A stretch of 64,000 bases of DNA from Gordionus sp. m RMFG-2023 (GCF_954871325.1 NC_088778.1:1302001-1366000), one strand, 5' to 3'; positions 34,260 through 47,809 are shown, counted from the first letter of the stretch. The notes: generated by a model from the sequence alone, not told the origin. Numbers and translations are program-made.

Positions 34260-36380
34260 AACATCATATGTACCATCAACTATTGAAATGCCTCTGTTAG
34301 CAGGGGAGGAGGAGGAGGAACGGGAGGCTAAAGACCCCAGGGAACATTTCTAAGCAAAAAACAAAAATTAAAAATTTACTTCTAATTCAGTTTTTAAGAT
34401 GTACTTGCATTTTGTAGTTCAACATATAAAAATCTTACATTCCCAAAATAGGAAATGGAGCAGAATTAGAATGATTTATCACTTTATGTATGTCTCATTT
34501 CACATATCAGTCATGATCCCAATTTATTAGAACTTCTAAATGATATAAATCGCGTTTGAATGGAAAGAAGGTAATTTGCTGAGGTTGTGACTTCTCCAAA
34601 GTTGGCTTAAACAATTTTCCCATTATTGGTAACCATCCGATGCAAATAATCAAGAATTCCACTAAATTCGACCTCTTCCAATAATTTTCCTTCTACTGAT
34701 ATCATTAAAAAAGACTTATAGATAATCCTGCCCAATATTTGCTCGCAGTCTATTTTTAATACGCCTAAAGTTCGTTGGCAACTTCACTTGTGAAAAGGAT
34801 TAAGTGAGCAGATAGAAAATATTCCTATAATATATATAAGTTGGTATATGCAGATATACGCATATTATATCGGCGTAGCGTCATATAGACATATCAAACA
34901 TCGCTTTCATTTTGTATTGCTTAGTTAAGTTTCCCACCATTGCAACTTTCTTTCATAGAATCGTAAATATATCTTCATTTTCACAGATTTCTGATGTATA
35001 TTCATTATAATGTATCAAATCTTCTGTACACTTCTTCAAGTCGATAAGTAGATTCTTAATTCTAGAAAATGAGATAGTCTATCTCCCAAGTTATCACTAT
35101 CTATCCTTAGCTAACGAAGAGATCTTTTCATGGCCTCTTTAACCTTCCCTATTAATTTCATTAAAAACTTCTAGGAAGGAAATATTGACCATCAGTTATT
35201 AAATTATGATTTTTCGTAAATTCTTTCTGTAAAGCTAGTTACTATCCTATCGACGATATCCCGAAATATTTCAGCTCTGTTGAATTCGAAGGAAGTCATT
35301 TGGAAGTTCATCTGACCGTTTCTCGAAACACTTTGTTTGTTTAAGGACTAATTCTGAGCTTCCGGTATATTTCAGTTTCCAATATATCGGGCATCATCCA
35401 ATCGGCAGCCATATTTGTCGCTTTCATATATATCGAGAATAAAATTTAAAATCTTCAACCATTTTCTCCAGGCAGTTAAAAATGTCTTAAGGTTTCTTGT
35501 TTGTATTATTATCTTGGTAAGGGAGTCCCGACTATTTCTAAATTTTTCCAAAAAAAAAAATTTGTGCCGTTAGCTATAATCTCATCTCTTTCTACTCCTG
35601 CGGAGGAAAATTCCTTTAAACATTTACAATGAGTTATGGTATACGAATTAAGCAAATATGGTTCATTTTCTGTTAGAAATGGGGGGGGGGGGGTGAGGGT
35701 TTATAAATTTTCTCAATACTTAAGTGCGCATTCAAAATAATTCAACCAACCAGAATTTTATATCAGAGAACAGGAAAAAGTTTTCTTTCAGGGCCTATTG
35801 AACAAACCGGAAATCAACAATTGATATCCATATAGATTTAAGAATCGTAGGATTCAGCAATATTTTGAATCTGGGGAAAAGGGAAACCTTAATATTTCAT
35901 TTAGAAAACATAATTAATTTTCCTAGTTTTGAATCCGACATCAACAACTCAACAGCCTAAGGTCGTGACAAGTAATTTTATTACACTTATAACTTGTTTT
36001 TTGCTTAAACACTGTAAAAACTGATTTGATGAATTAGTAAGAGTACACTAATGTTGTTAAATTGCTGAGCCCGCTATAGTCGATTTTTAGAACCCTAACC
36101 CCGGATCTGAGTTTCCAACCAATTAGCAAAACTAGTAAGTACTAATCAGGCATTACATATTGGCCTACCCACATCTTCAGTGTTTCTATAATTTTCCTTT
36201 CTAGCCTTTGCCAATCTTGGCAAAGTTTTTTCTTGCCAATCATACATTTTTTCTAGGAATTATCTACCAAATGGGTTGAAGCACTAAAATGGAGATGAAA
36301 TACGCACTAATAATTTATTTTGCATAAATTATAGAGGAAATGGTCCCAGAAATTTGGATGACTTCCAATGACATGTAATA
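34260..36380. other. Stretch without a supported gene
   Basis: Possibly decayed hAT sequence on the minus strand, as noted for the adjacent relic. A GGAGGAGGAGG stretch lies near 34,305 and a long G-run near 35,685. A hAT-like terminus (AATGTTGTTAAATTGCTGAG) begins near 36,052 without an identified partner. Confidence 0.35.
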
Positions 36381-36384
36381 ATAC

Positions 36385-36645
36385 CTAGACTAACGAGACA
36401 TTCATTCATAATAATGCATTTGAAAGTGTCGTCGAATGCTAATCAGCTGGGCCCGCCATTTTGGTAACCCGTGTAGTAATTATTCTCACGTTAAAAACTA
36501 CTTCAAAATTGATAACTTGCCTTCCTTATTATCCCGATGATCAGACAATTCTTTAATAAAGTTTGCGTCGATATGGGTAATCAAAATGTCGTCCCCAGCT
36601 GTTTTCATTGATGCACACTTTTGATGAAGGCATCGCCAGAATGAT
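36385..36645. mobile_element. CCTAGACTGACG TIR family, nearly complete copy
   Basis: The left end ATACCTAGACTAACGAGACA is followed by AATCAGCTGGGCCCGCCATT, CTTGCCTTCCTTATTATCCC, GTCGTCCCCAGCTGTTTTC and a decayed right end near CATCGCCAGAATG. CAGCTG occurs near both ends. No coding. Confidence 0.78.
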
Positions 36646-37179
36646 GACTTCACGATTAAGACGTGACATGGCAGTTTTATTTGCCCTGTAATTCGGTTAC
36701 CTTTTTTTTGTTACCGGCGTTGATATTGGAGAATTAATAAATAAAGCAATAAAACAAAATCCAGATACTTAGAAATCTCTATATTATCCGTTCCAGCATG
36801 ATGCTAATTTTGGCAGTATTTTTTTTAATCTTATTTCACCGATAATTTATTTCCCCCTCTCACCCATCTAAAATGGAATTAAATGGACTAAATAAAGCAC
36901 TATTTAATCTTTTGGTATAAGTTTTCAGAATAGCGTTTCCAATCACGTGGTTCTCACTTCATTCTTAAAGCGTGGCGCCATAGTTTACATTTTGTTCATA
37001 ACCCCGAAATTCGCAGTTGCCGTGAATTCGCACTCTGTGAATGCATGGTAACTTGGTTTCTTATTCGCGATTCTCATGAAATGATCGAGAAATTAATGAT
37101 TAGTACTCAGACACTAGATATCAGCACAGACCTGATATTTAGTTCTTCAACATTTTTTTCAATCTAACGTTATTCCCTT

Positions 37180-37735
37180 TAGGAGGTTAGTAATCACTTT
37201 TCAGACAGAATTTGCTAAATAGAATATATTTTTTTTCTTAAGACTTCTTGTGCTACAAGAAGAATTAAAATAAAAAATTAAGCTAGAAAAAATGCTTTCA
37301 GCCAAATTTTGTCATGCTAGTAATTTTAATTTGTCGGGTTAAAGCGGAGCGTATCGGAAAAGGTTTTATGAATTTTGAAATTTCAAAGTATTCTATTTAA
37401 ATTGTAGGCTAAATTCTATTTTAAATTTTGACAAAAAGTGACTTGAAGCATATTTCCTTACATTTCGTTTTAAACCCTTAAATACTGATGGATATAAAAA
37501 GAATATATAACACAAACCCAATAACCAGATATTATAGAAACTGATCATTTTCTCCTTTACAATCTGACGCACATTGATTGCGAATAGAGATATTGAATGA
37601 AATCAAGGTTTTTAAAAAAGATAGATGAGAAGGAAAATAAGGTCTTCGGGAGGTTAGTAGTAATTTTTCAGACACACAGAATTAGCTAAATAGGGATATT
37701 TTTAAGGACTTTTTGTGCTGCAAGAAGGGTATAAC
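37180..37735. repeat. Direct repeat pair of about 85 bp
   Basis: GGAGGTTAGTAATCACTTTT then CAGACAGAATTTGCTAAATA at 37,182-37,265 recurs, with small changes, at 37,650-37,730. Both continue into a CTTGTGCT.CAAGAAG motif. The spacing is about 470 bp and the nature is unknown. Confidence 0.7.
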
Positions 37736-37789
37736 TGTAAAAGTCATACCAGAGACACGATAGAGTCTTCGATATAAAGTTATTACAGC

Positions 37790-38600
37790 ATTTTATCTCT
37801 AGAAGAACCTATCTTGATAGACCCTGTAGAAGATGCTTAAAACAGAGTTTTTATCTGAAGCTGGAACATTATTTAGATTCAAGCAGGACAGCCGATTTTC
37901 GCAATTATTTAAATTACGCAGCAATTTTATGCAATATTTTTCGGGAAAAAAAAATGTCAAGGATTTGGCCGTGGTTACACACGAAATATTATCATACTAA
38001 CTTAGAAAAACTGAGAGATACTATCGACCAGGAATTTCTTGAGTTTTATGTGATTATTGGGATTCTCAAGCTTCGATTTGCACCTAGGCAAACCATCGTT
38101 TCAGTATTAACGTGAACTCCCATTGAGGATTACTGATGCAATTTTTTCTACTCGTATCAATGAACGATTTGTGATTCGCCAAAATGACTCTATCCAATTT
38201 AGAAATTACTGTCACTTAGAAATCCGTCTTTAGGAAACGTAAAATCTTCGTTTTATTAAGCGGGTATAGAATTGTGATCTGAAGGCTATATCTGATAACC
38301 AATCAATTTCGGAATTTAAATCTCGGCAATGAAAGATTAATTAATTAATAATCCTACAATAAAACGCTATGGAAGCATTGCATACTTTGAACTATATTTT
38401 ATAGCTTTTTTTTCCCCTCCAAATATATTAAAAATTACCCTTATATTTTTGGCAACAATACCGACATTAGTGCAAATACAATTGTAACGACCCTTTTCAT
38501 AGAGATAATAAAAGTCTATCTCAGAAGTATACGCGATCCGAAAAATTGATTGAATGGACTAAGTACATAGAGATTTAATTCCTGATTCACAAATTGAAAG
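37790..38600 (+). pseudogene. Possible hAT (TTF-type) C-terminal relic
   Basis: Near 38,420-38,535 two frames give LKITLIFLATIPTLV and then FIEIIKVYLRS, which together recall the C-terminal LRI.LTIPV..A..ERSFS.LK.IK.YLRS block. Upstream sequence (for example SRFSQLFKL near 37,895) is compatible but not diagnostic. The frame is interrupted many times and confidence is low. Confidence 0.3.
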
Positions 38601-38629
38601 ATTGGCGCAATAGCAAAGATGATTTAAAA

Positions 38630-38631
38630 TT

Positions 38632-38694
<63 letters not shown>
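38630..38694. repeat. CTTT microsatellite
   Basis: About 16 perfect CTTT units. Confidence 0.95.
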
Positions 38695-39070
38695 ATGAAC
38701 CATATTTTGATTAATTTTTAAAATTCATCATATGTTCAATTCTACATTTCATTGTGATTTACGCGTCGAGTTAGAACACTCTTAAATATTTTGTAATATT
38801 TTATCATATGGGTTCGTAATTGTCATTTTAAAAAAAATATAAGAATAGGTTCTAAATAAAGAGAAAATTAATAATATTCAACTCAGAAAATTTCATGGAA
38901 GTGGCCCTAACCGAAGACCGGGTTAAAGGGGGTTTGGGAGAGGAGAAACTGCCCAATTATTTCGTTTCATTATAACCCACCCCCCCCCCCACCCCAGAAT
39001 CATCCTGGCTACGCCACTGATAGAATCCCTAATTTGTTTTTTTTTTTAAAAATCGTTGGAGCTATTTAGG

Positions 39071-39780
39071 TTTGCTCACCATTCCCCTCTGCTGACCAAT
39101 GGCATGGGTTATTATGGTAGAGACAGGGGTAAAATTGCAAATTTAATTCAAGATTATGATAATCATAATTCTATAGGAAGAAATCATATTGGATATCCGA
39201 ATGATAATGTAGTCTAATCTAAGGTGCTTCCGCCGGATTCTCCGAAACAGCTGAGTAATAACTCATAAAATTTTAGTAATGCAGAGAGAAGGCCGCCTTC
39301 TATTCAAAAATGGCGATCGAATAATGAATTTTCGTATTCATTCGAATATTTCGTTCAAAAAAAATCGAAAACAAGTATTTTACTATTCGATTCATATTCG
39401 CTTTTGAGCATGCCCAGTAGAGAATAGATGACTCACTACCCGTTATCCAATGATGATGGTGATATGAAGATTCTATACCATTTATCTTCTTCTTCTTAAT
39501 GTAAATCTTCTACTATGGGAGATGGGTCACCACGGAAGATTCTAAAGACCAACTCGCCTCAGTTCGGTCTAAATCATGGTCCAAACAGAATTTATGCTGT
39601 ACCTAACCTTCAGTATCAGAACCTGTTCGAGGTGGGCTATGGCCAAAAAAAATGATTTTTTAGGTCTCCACTCCAAACTGGAGTTGACTTCAAACTTATT
39701 TTAAGTGATATTCTTACTGATGGCCGCTTAACCCTGACATCGATAAATAAAACTTGACTTAACTAAATTGCAGCACCACC
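39071..39780 (+). pseudogene. Unassigned coding-like relic
   Basis: A single frame reads as varied, protein-like sequence for several hundred bases but is broken by stops. From 39,071 it gives AHHSPLLTNGMGYYGRDRG and IANLIQDYDNHNSIGRNHIG, then PPDSPKQLSNNS. From an ATG at 39,515 it gives SPQFGLNHGPNRIYAVPNLQ. Near 39,670 it gives PLQTGVDFKLILSDILTDG. GC content is visibly higher than in the flanks. An ATTCG-rich repeat (39,310-39,420) is inserted in the middle. I do not recognise the family. It may be a decayed gene, a retrocopy, or exons with introns that I cannot place; GAG|GTGGGC near 39,631 could be a splice donor. Confidence 0.4.
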
Positions 39781-40045
39781 CATCCCTTAGAAAGCTTGTA
39801 TTTAGGGCAAAATTCAATTATTAGCTATGGCAATAACCAGTATTTCCTGATTATTGGTTGCTGTCATTTGCTTGCCTTAATATGCACGATATAATATGGC
39901 CATTTCTCCATTACAAAATATTGTTCAATTATTTAATCATATTTTAACAAAGGTAGGGCTTACAATGAATAAAACTAGTAAGAGCTTTCAAATGCGTCTC
40001 AAATTGTTATAAAAATTATTTAATCTTTTTTCCAATAATAAACAT

Positions 40046-40096
40046 TTCTTTCTTTCTTTCTTTCTTTCATTCTTTTCTTCCTTTTCTTTCTTTATT
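40046..40096. repeat. Short CTTT-rich tract
   Basis: Five or so CTTT units followed by irregular CTT/CTTTT sequence. Confidence 0.8.
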
Positions 40097-40099
40097 TTT

Positions 40100-41180
40100 A
40101 AAAAATTTGTTTTAATTATCCTTTTTTTTGATGATTTCTGATAAGCTAATAAATATCCTTCAACTCAACTACATCATTAGCATTCAAAGCTACTATATGT
40201 ATATAATAGCCGAACAAAGAAATTTTTTTTACTTTGACTAAAAAATAAATATCATAATTATTATCATTCATAAATAATAAAAAAACAAAATATCTTTTTC
40301 TCTTCGGTTTTTTATTATTTGATAATATAAATATTTAGGCTAATGTATATGTAACTTTTGAAGTATTTATAAATTTTTCGTTTTGTTATTTACTTACAAT
40401 TATAAAGTAAACGTGTCATTTCTAAAACAGATAATACTGCATATAAAAAAAAACCAAGCTTATTATTATACGTTGAAATTTTTGTGTTTTGCATATTAAT
40501 CGTTAAAATCATTTATTCCTATAAAATCTCATAATTATAATGCTTCCACTATCTGTTTTCCTATTTCTTCACAACTATTTCTTGTTCCTGTTGTTTAAAT
40601 ATATTATGCCTTTATGATGGTATTCATATAGATGGATATATTCTTTTACAAATCCTTTAAAAGGAATTAGGTTTTTTTTTCAGTTTAATCAGCGCATATA
40701 TAGTGTTGGTTAAATAGGCTAGATTTTTAAGAATTGCTAAGCAATAATATTAAGTAAAAACCTGTAAAATTTTGTTCTTAGATGCCAGGGAAAGGTCTGG
40801 GCATCTACTAAGAAAAATCCTAAGGCGTGATATTATTTTGGCTAAAATATTAGGAGTTAGAAAAATTCTTTGAGGTAAATATGGCCTTTACTGGCTAAGT
40901 TTTTTAAACTCTAACTTCCGTATATTAAAATTGAATATCTGATAGAAGCGTTCAGGGTTAGGACAAGACAGCATCGAGGATATGCTAATGTAACTAGCCA
41001 GTTACTTTCGTATCCTGCAGATACAAAATTTTGAAAAATTGTATATAATTTGAGTACCTTTTATTTTTTTTTCTCAATTTTCTAGACAAACTACCTTCTA
41101 TTTATTTAAAATTATTTTTTAAAATGTTTTTTGTATCTTAAAATCGCGGGTGCGCCATTTTTATATACGTTTTATTCAAT
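40100..41180. other. AT-rich stretch, no gene recognised
   Basis: A less AT-rich part at 40,780-41,030 has some open sequence on the minus strand that I cannot identify. No RNA motif or paired ends are seen. Confidence 0.35.
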
Positions 41181-41185
41181 GACAT

Positions 41186-41453
41186 ATAATAATGGCTAGA
41201 CTGACGATGCAGTCATTTACAAGTGTCACATCAACGAAAAACAGCTGGAGAGATGCCATCTTTGATTACCCAATATCATTATATTCCTATGTCTGACACA
41301 AAGTCTCATAAATGAATTGCCTGATCGACGAGACAACGAGGAAGCGAGTTACCAATTTAATAAATATTTTTTCAAAATGGCGGTCCCAGCTGATTTGCAT
41401 TTCAGCGACGCTTTTCAGACGCGTTATTATGATTGTACAGTCAGTCTAGGTAT
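41186..41453. mobile_element. CCTAGACTGACG TIR family, full-length copy in reverse orientation
   Basis: The outer ends are ATGGCTAGACTGACGATGCA and TGTACAGTCAGTCTAGGTAT. Internally, CTGATCGACGAGACAACGAG is the inverted form of the CTTCCTTATTATCCCGATGATCAG segment in other copies, so this copy lies in the opposite direction. CAGCTG is near both ends. It lies directly upstream of a candidate exon. Confidence 0.78.
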
Positions 41454-41557
41454 CACGTGGAAAATTCAGAAGCAGGTTCAGGCAGTCATCATTTAATTTT
41501 TTTTTCAGGCTTCAGCACACCAACCATCAGAATTGTACTGGGGGGGGGGGGTTATTT

Positions 41558-42212
41558 TAGCTGCCTGGACCCTCAGCTTAAACTTAATGCCCTCTTATCT
41601 GGAAATTTGTTGTTTGCAAATGCAGCTCAATATTCAAAATTAAATCATTTATATCGAGAACAGTTCCATAAATTTTTATATATTATGAATGACTCAAAGG
41701 TTAGCAGCAAAATTGCCTAGAATTCGTTAAGATAGGTATTCCCAAACATGATGAAATTGTATTTCCGGTTGGATAGGAATTTAGAATTGATTTAAAGTTG
41801 GAAAAACAAAACACATTGACGCTTATAACACGCATTTATATATCATAAAAACTTGTATCAGTCACTAAGAGTTGGTAAAATGTTTGGTGTCTCTTAGGAA
41901 ATTGTGTACAAGTTTTGCTAAAAAAAAAATTTACGTGTTTTGTCAAGCTACCATGCCACATATGATAAATAGTCAATTCTATAGGCCTATAAATACCAGA
42001 TGTTGGGCTATTGCATTTGCCATAATAAAAAAAAATTTTTAGCAATCGTTTTCAACCATTTTATATTTTTAAGATTGAAGGTTCCTGATAATCTGTACGG
42101 TTTAATAGTTCTATCTGATAGTTTAAGAAGGTTGAAGGTTGGGGTTCAGGTGACAATAGCCCTCATTTTCTTAGCATTCCTAGTAACTCTGTTTATCATG
42201 TTCCGCTCCTAA
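41558..42212 (+). CDS. Candidate two-exon 3' end of an unassigned membrane-protein gene
   Basis: An exon-like segment opens after TTATTTTAG (acceptor-like) near 41,558 and reads LDPQLKLNALLSGNLLFANA, then AQYSKLNHLYREQFHKFL and MNDSK, ending at AAG|GTTAGC near 41,699. A second segment at about 42,084-42,212, after ATTGAAG, reads VPDNLYGLIVLSDSLRRLKV, then a hydrophobic segment ALIFLAFLVTLFIM with FRS and a TAA stop. That gives a single C-terminal membrane segment with almost no tail. The two segments are in compatible phase. The composition is unlike the noise around it. I do not recognise the protein, upstream exons are not located, and it may be a relic. Confidence 0.35.
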
Positions 42213-42229
42213 ATTTTACAACTAATGGG

Positions 42230-44240
42230 CGGAAACCGCGTTAGAACCCGATTAATCTCTTTCTAAATTATAAGATCTCGAAAAAGCGACATTGTTATTC
42301 ACTTTCTTGGGTATTGTTCCAATCAAAAATAGGGGATATAAATTTTAAATTTTAAATATGAACCAATCAAAATAGGGGATATAAATTTTAAATTTTTTTA
42401 AAATATAACAAACAAAAAACTAAAACCTTACTTTATAGGATAGACACTTCTTGGGTTCAAAGAACGTTTTTTTAAAAAAATTGATCGTAAAAAAAAAGGC
42501 AAAAATTAAAATTTATTTTTGGTTTTTAAAACCATTAAAAAAAATATTTTTAAAAAATTGAAAGCTTTGAGTCTTTCTTTATAAAATATATTTTTTTTTT
42601 CAAAAAAAAACAGAAATTTTATGGTTTCTTTCTTTCTTTTCTTTTCTTTCTTCTTTCTTTTCTTTCTTTCATTCTTTTATCTAGTGCGGGTTAAACGGCT
42701 AGCCCAATATTTTAGCCCCCAAAAAAATATATAACGCTGGCCTGGATAGTGGTTTGGACATCCGTGAAAGAAAATTCTAGAAGGCTCGCGTTAAAAATCG
42801 CGCCTGTTAACAACGCTAGTTGAATCGTTAGAAACCAAACAGAATCATTTCTATGCTCTCTATACCTGAAATCTTGTAGTTGCATAAAAAAAAAATGTTT
42901 CTAATGATACTCTATTCACTTTTTAAGAACAAAGTTACCGACCGCTACTTTCCCGATCGTTACTAATAGCGATACCTTAAGGACCCCTGAGCCGTTATAC
43001 AGTTACCTTTCTTTTTTTTTAGAATGTAGCATAAGTTATTGAAATCTACTCTTGCTATTTATAAAAAAACCTTTTAAATCTATATTCTCTCAAAAAAGAG
43101 CTACGGGTCTAATCCTAAACATTTAGTTTCATTTCCGGTTCTTTAAATTACTTCTTAAATTGCCTCCTGTTTCCGGTATTTAGGTTTGACGTGGTTCCGA
43201 GTGTTCAATGCTTTGTTTCCAATGCTAAACTCTGATAATGAAAATTAGCGAACATTCTTATTAGAACCGATTCGGGTTTCCTGGAAATTTAAAAATGGGT
43301 TCTATTACCGGTTCCGGTCCTTCCATTTATTTCCGTTCCTAAAGTTTTGGGGTCCATGGTTCCTGTTCGCAAAACTACTGGAAAACGTATTATTTTTTAA
43401 TGGAAATGACAACAATGAGGTAAATAGCACGATATACAATTTACATTAATCATCATTTTTTTTATCTATTTTTTATTGATGGCTTAACTTCCGGTTCACT
43501 TATAATAAAATGGAAGCCACCATCGCAACAACAAAATGGCGCGCGTTATTTATCGCTATGAAACGAAGAAGCTTCCTAAACCTTTGAAATTTTTTTTAAA
43601 GTTCTGTATACGAAACTGAAGAACGATAGTAGATTCAGAAGATTTTCCATAAAGAACGTTTTTTTAAAAACAAAAATAAAATTATTTTCCCTTTGCCAAT
43701 CATTTTGTCCAAATATTATTTTATCGTTTTTTTTTAATATTTCTCGATCAAATTAGAAATCCAAGTCCTGTGCAACTAATTTAGAGTTAATGGCATCAAT
43801 CCTTTTAGATTTTATATATATATTTTTTTTTTTTCAAATAAAGAAATTTAGAGAAATCGATAATATTTTTCCTTTCTTGATGTTCCCAATCTGAACAAAA
43901 AAATAACACGTGACAAAAAGAATAATGCTGTTTTTTATTTGTTTTTTATTATTTACTAAATTGAAGCAAAATGTTTTTTTTTAATTTTCGACATCATTCC
44001 CTCACCATGATCTAATCTAATCTAAAATATAATTTTGAAAAAAGAGAAGAAAAATTGATTAGAAAATGAAATTGGTTTCATGAATAAATATCCTTGTTAA
44101 AGTGTTAAGATTTTGTGTTCGAGGGGTAGGAACAGATCCCGATGGTTCCCCTTAGTCCGATTCAATGACGCGGCGAAATTCGGCCAGATGACTAGAAAGG
44201 TACGTAAAAACGGTTTCGATTATAAGTTGCGGATACCGAC
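42230..44240. other. Stretch without a gene; repeats with a GGAACCGGAAC flavour
   Basis: A short direct repeat (ATCAAAAATAGGGGATATAAA near 42,325 and 42,365, without one A in the second) and an irregular CTTT/CTTTT tract (42,625-42,680) are visible. Sequence near 43,130-43,390 has repeated TTCCGGTTCC-like motifs that also appear near 47,400, 48,420-48,740 and 59,190, suggesting another dispersed repeat. No coding frame is supported. Confidence 0.45.
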
Positions 44241-44265
44241 TTATGTTACCTTTTAACGAATATGG

Positions 44266-44284
44266 CCACACACACACACACACC
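44266..44284. repeat. CA dinucleotide repeat
   Basis: About nine CA units followed by three CCCT-like units. Confidence 0.9.
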
Positions 44285-44459
44285 TCCCTCCCTCCCTTTC
44301 GCCATTTGCAGACGGGACCCTAAAGAAAAGAGCGATATTATTACACATTTCAAAAAGATAGAATTCCTAAAATTTATATCTGTATTCAGAAACTTCCTAG
44401 TATAGAATATTAAGGAAGAGTTCACTTTAAAAGCCATTTTGAAGACCAAACTCTCCCCA

Positions 44460-47040
44460 TCCCCGGTTTACCTTCCATTTACTAAATTTAAAGCTTTAGC
44501 TTCTATTAATGATATCGGTTGAGATGGACGCTTTTATTCTATAAACGTAATGTTAGATTATATATTTTTCGACCAAAAATTATCGATCCATTTGTAAATA
44601 TTGTCTATATATTTAGACAACCTCGACAACCTCGACAGTAACATAACGCGACACAAAATAAATTTTTTATAAAAAAAAAACGAATTGCCACTAAAAAAAA
44701 GATTTTCGACCTTTCTTCTCCTTCCCAGCTCCTTTTGCTACAGGAACTGGGCGAAGGCATTGGGGGTGAGGGTTTCGTTTCGATATTTACCGATACAATA
44801 TTTTGTATTTTTTTTTTAAAATAATTGTATATTTTAATTTGCATTAGAAATTATATAAAAAGCTTAAGATGAAATGTAATCCGATATTTAATAATATAAA
44901 TATAACAATAATAAAAAAATTATTATAAATGCCTAAAATATCTTTTATAAATTCTTTATATAATATATATATTTTTTTAAACAAAATATTCGTTTGAAAA
45001 AAAAAAAAAGGCCATTAAAGGCCTAAATATATTTTTTCAAAAAAAAATTTAATTGTTTTAGAAGTGAAAGTTGTGTAATTAAGTAATAAAATATTTAGAT
45101 ATCTTATATTTTATATATTTTAACGATTTTCCTTAGTTACTGTTCTTTCGTAAGCTAGGTTTAGTGGGGATCGTCATAAGATCCATTTTTCTTGAGAAGT
45201 AATAAAGCCAATTAGGGTCCTCGCGACAACTAGAAAAAAGGGGTGACGGGAGAAGTTTTAGCTCTAAGTAAATTTCTAAATTTTTCGCAATGGCCTTCCA
45301 AAAAAAGTTTTTAGTTGACAACTTCGATGTCGCTTATTGATCCCCCCCCCCTTCCCGGGAATAATTTATTGATTGGTTTTTTATTTAGAAATTTATCACT
45401 TTTATATATCATAAGTTTTTTCAAATAACATAAAAATTCTTCATTTAGATGTTATACGAAACATAGCTTTAATTTTAAGTTACGGAGGTTAAAAAAATGA
45501 ATAATAATAAGAGGCTAATGATATGTCTAGCCAAATAAAATATTTTTTTATGATAGAGAGAAATGATGATGATGGGGATATAGAAAGGGGGGATGAGAAA
45601 CTAATTATATTAAAATAATTCTTATTTTGTTAGTTATATATATATATATAATATAGATAATATTACATTTGACAAAAATTAGATATGATATGATATATAA
45701 ATTAATTACATTAGATTATCATCCATATCTATATCTACATCAATCTTTTTTTAAAATAAACGATTCAAAAGCCGAGTAAAAGACCGAAAACGGACCGGAA
45801 AGCGCCTATCCGTCGATCGGTCTGTTCTTTAGGGTAGACGTCACGACGACTACCAATAGAACCTGGCCTGTCATTGACGAAATTTCGATAAGCTACCCAA
45901 AGATGCCTATGTTTTCTAGACCTAAAAGGAAGTACATTTTCAAAGAGATGGCCATTCTTGACGTGTCACGAGATAGGAAAAAAGTAGCCAAAATATCGAT
46001 TTTGTGTGTGTGTGTGTGTGGGTGGTAATTTCTATATGCTCACTTTAATTACTATCATTTTTATTTTATTTTTTTTTTTGAAAAAAAAAATGATTATTTT
46101 TTACAGGCAAACTTCTCTCGGTAAACACTAACGCAACAAGGACAAGATCATTAAAGATAATTGAATCATTTTTTTGTATTAGTAATTGTCATTATAAACA
46201 TTTCCAAATTGTATTAGTTAAAAAAAAAAGAGAGATATAGATATATAGGATATACAATTAAAATTTAATTGCTAGAATTATAATGATGACTTTCATTGGA
46301 GGGCTATTAACTCCATTTTGATTGAAAATAGAAAAAGCATCTGATCCTTAAGGACCTTGAGAGTCCTTTTTCACCCCTCCCCCAACCCCTTAAAAGCCTT
46401 AAGACTTTATCTTGGGACACGAATTTATTAGGGACTTTTCTAGCTAGCTTCTCTCTTCCTCTTAGACCACGTAGGAGAATTTTTATAAAATTTTGATGAC
46501 GTTTCATTTTTTTTTAGAAACAGTTTCAAAGTCAGGTGACTACGATGGGGCGTAATGGTGGATCACCCCTAAGAAATTTTTCTTTTCTTTTCTCCTCTAT
46601 AAACGAAATCTCCTAATATAATAACGCTGAGATTCCTTCTGATAAAATTTAGATAATTTCAAACTGTATAAATAGCTACATTGAACATGTACGTTGACTT
46701 AAAAGGATGCGATTAGTGCTAGAAGGTCCCTGAATTATACTGAATTCACAATCTTGATTATCGAATGCTTGCGAATATACCTAAAACGAAGGATTCGTTA
46801 TTCGGTATTCGATGTTATTCGACCCGAATAAATGTCGAATCATTTTGTTTTTATTCATTATTCGATCAAATCTATAATAAGTTTTCACGTTCCTCGAGGA
46901 ATAATCTACTTCCCTTTTTTTAAAAAAAAGAAAAACCTTATTTCCGCATTTGATATTTTTTAAAAAAAATTTATAAATCACTTTTTTTTTAAATAAAAAT
47001 CTTAATAATTTTTTTGGGATATTGATCAATTTCATGGATA
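44460..47040. other. Gene-free AT-rich stretch
   Basis: It holds a TG repeat near 46,003-46,020, a TA repeat near 45,636-45,650, a C-run near 45,342 and an ATTCG-rich patch at 46,740-46,870. A moderately GC-rich patch at 45,775-45,950 has no assignable ends. Confidence 0.5.
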
Positions 47041-47048
47041 AGAAAGAA

Positions 47049-47049
47049 T

Positions 47050-47106
<57 letters not shown>

Positions 47107-47107
47107 A
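47049..47107. repeat. GAAA microsatellite
   Basis: About 14 perfect GAAA units. Confidence 0.95.
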
Positions 47108-47809
47108 ATTTTTAAATCGTCATTATTAGCAATCAAGAGAAGACATTTAAGAGGGTTAGAGCCTTGAGTCCTGGTTCCAGAAAAAAATTTCCCTAAAGGG
47201 GGAAAGGTTCTTTTTTTCTCTTAGATTAGATGAGTTTCTGAAGGTGCTGCAGTTTCCGGTTTCCAAATTCTGTTCATTAGTAATATAAAAAAAAAAGAAG
47301 AAGAGAGAAATCAAAAAATTAGACATCAATAATTTCTCTAAAATATTTTCAATGAGTTCGGATTCTAATACCGATCTCAAACGGATTCCGTGTTTTGGTA
47401 CCCGTTTTATCATTTATCCCGGTTCTGAGAGTTCCAGGTTGGGGTTTTAAATTATGCCATGAACTGGTAAGAGGAAAAAAATATAAAATGACAGATTAAA
47501 TGTATAATTAAACAATTTATTATAGATCTAAAGATATCACATTCACATCACGTAAGACGTAATGCCAAATTTTGGGGTATTTTTCATAACAACAACATCC
47601 TCTAGGTAAATTAATTTTTTTTTTTAAAAAAAAACAAAAACATTTTTTGCATTAAAAAATATATATATTGATTATGGTCCAACTCATAAAAATTTATTAT
47701 CAATAATCCCGTGACCTGTCAGATTTGACAAAGTTATTAACAACAAAAAAAAATGATTAAACTTTTATTTTAAAAAAAAACCACCATTTATAATCAGCCC
47801 AGATTTTTT

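Noticed and set aside
36934-37165. Plus-strand stretch of about 75 codons without stops (for example LKAWRHSLHFVHNPEIRSC)
   Set aside because: It has varied composition but no start, no family match, and no clear splice borders. It is not supported enough to call.
44246-47413. Several minus-strand frames of 60-85 codons
   Set aside because: They cross A/T runs and simple repeats, change composition abruptly, and show no conserved motif.
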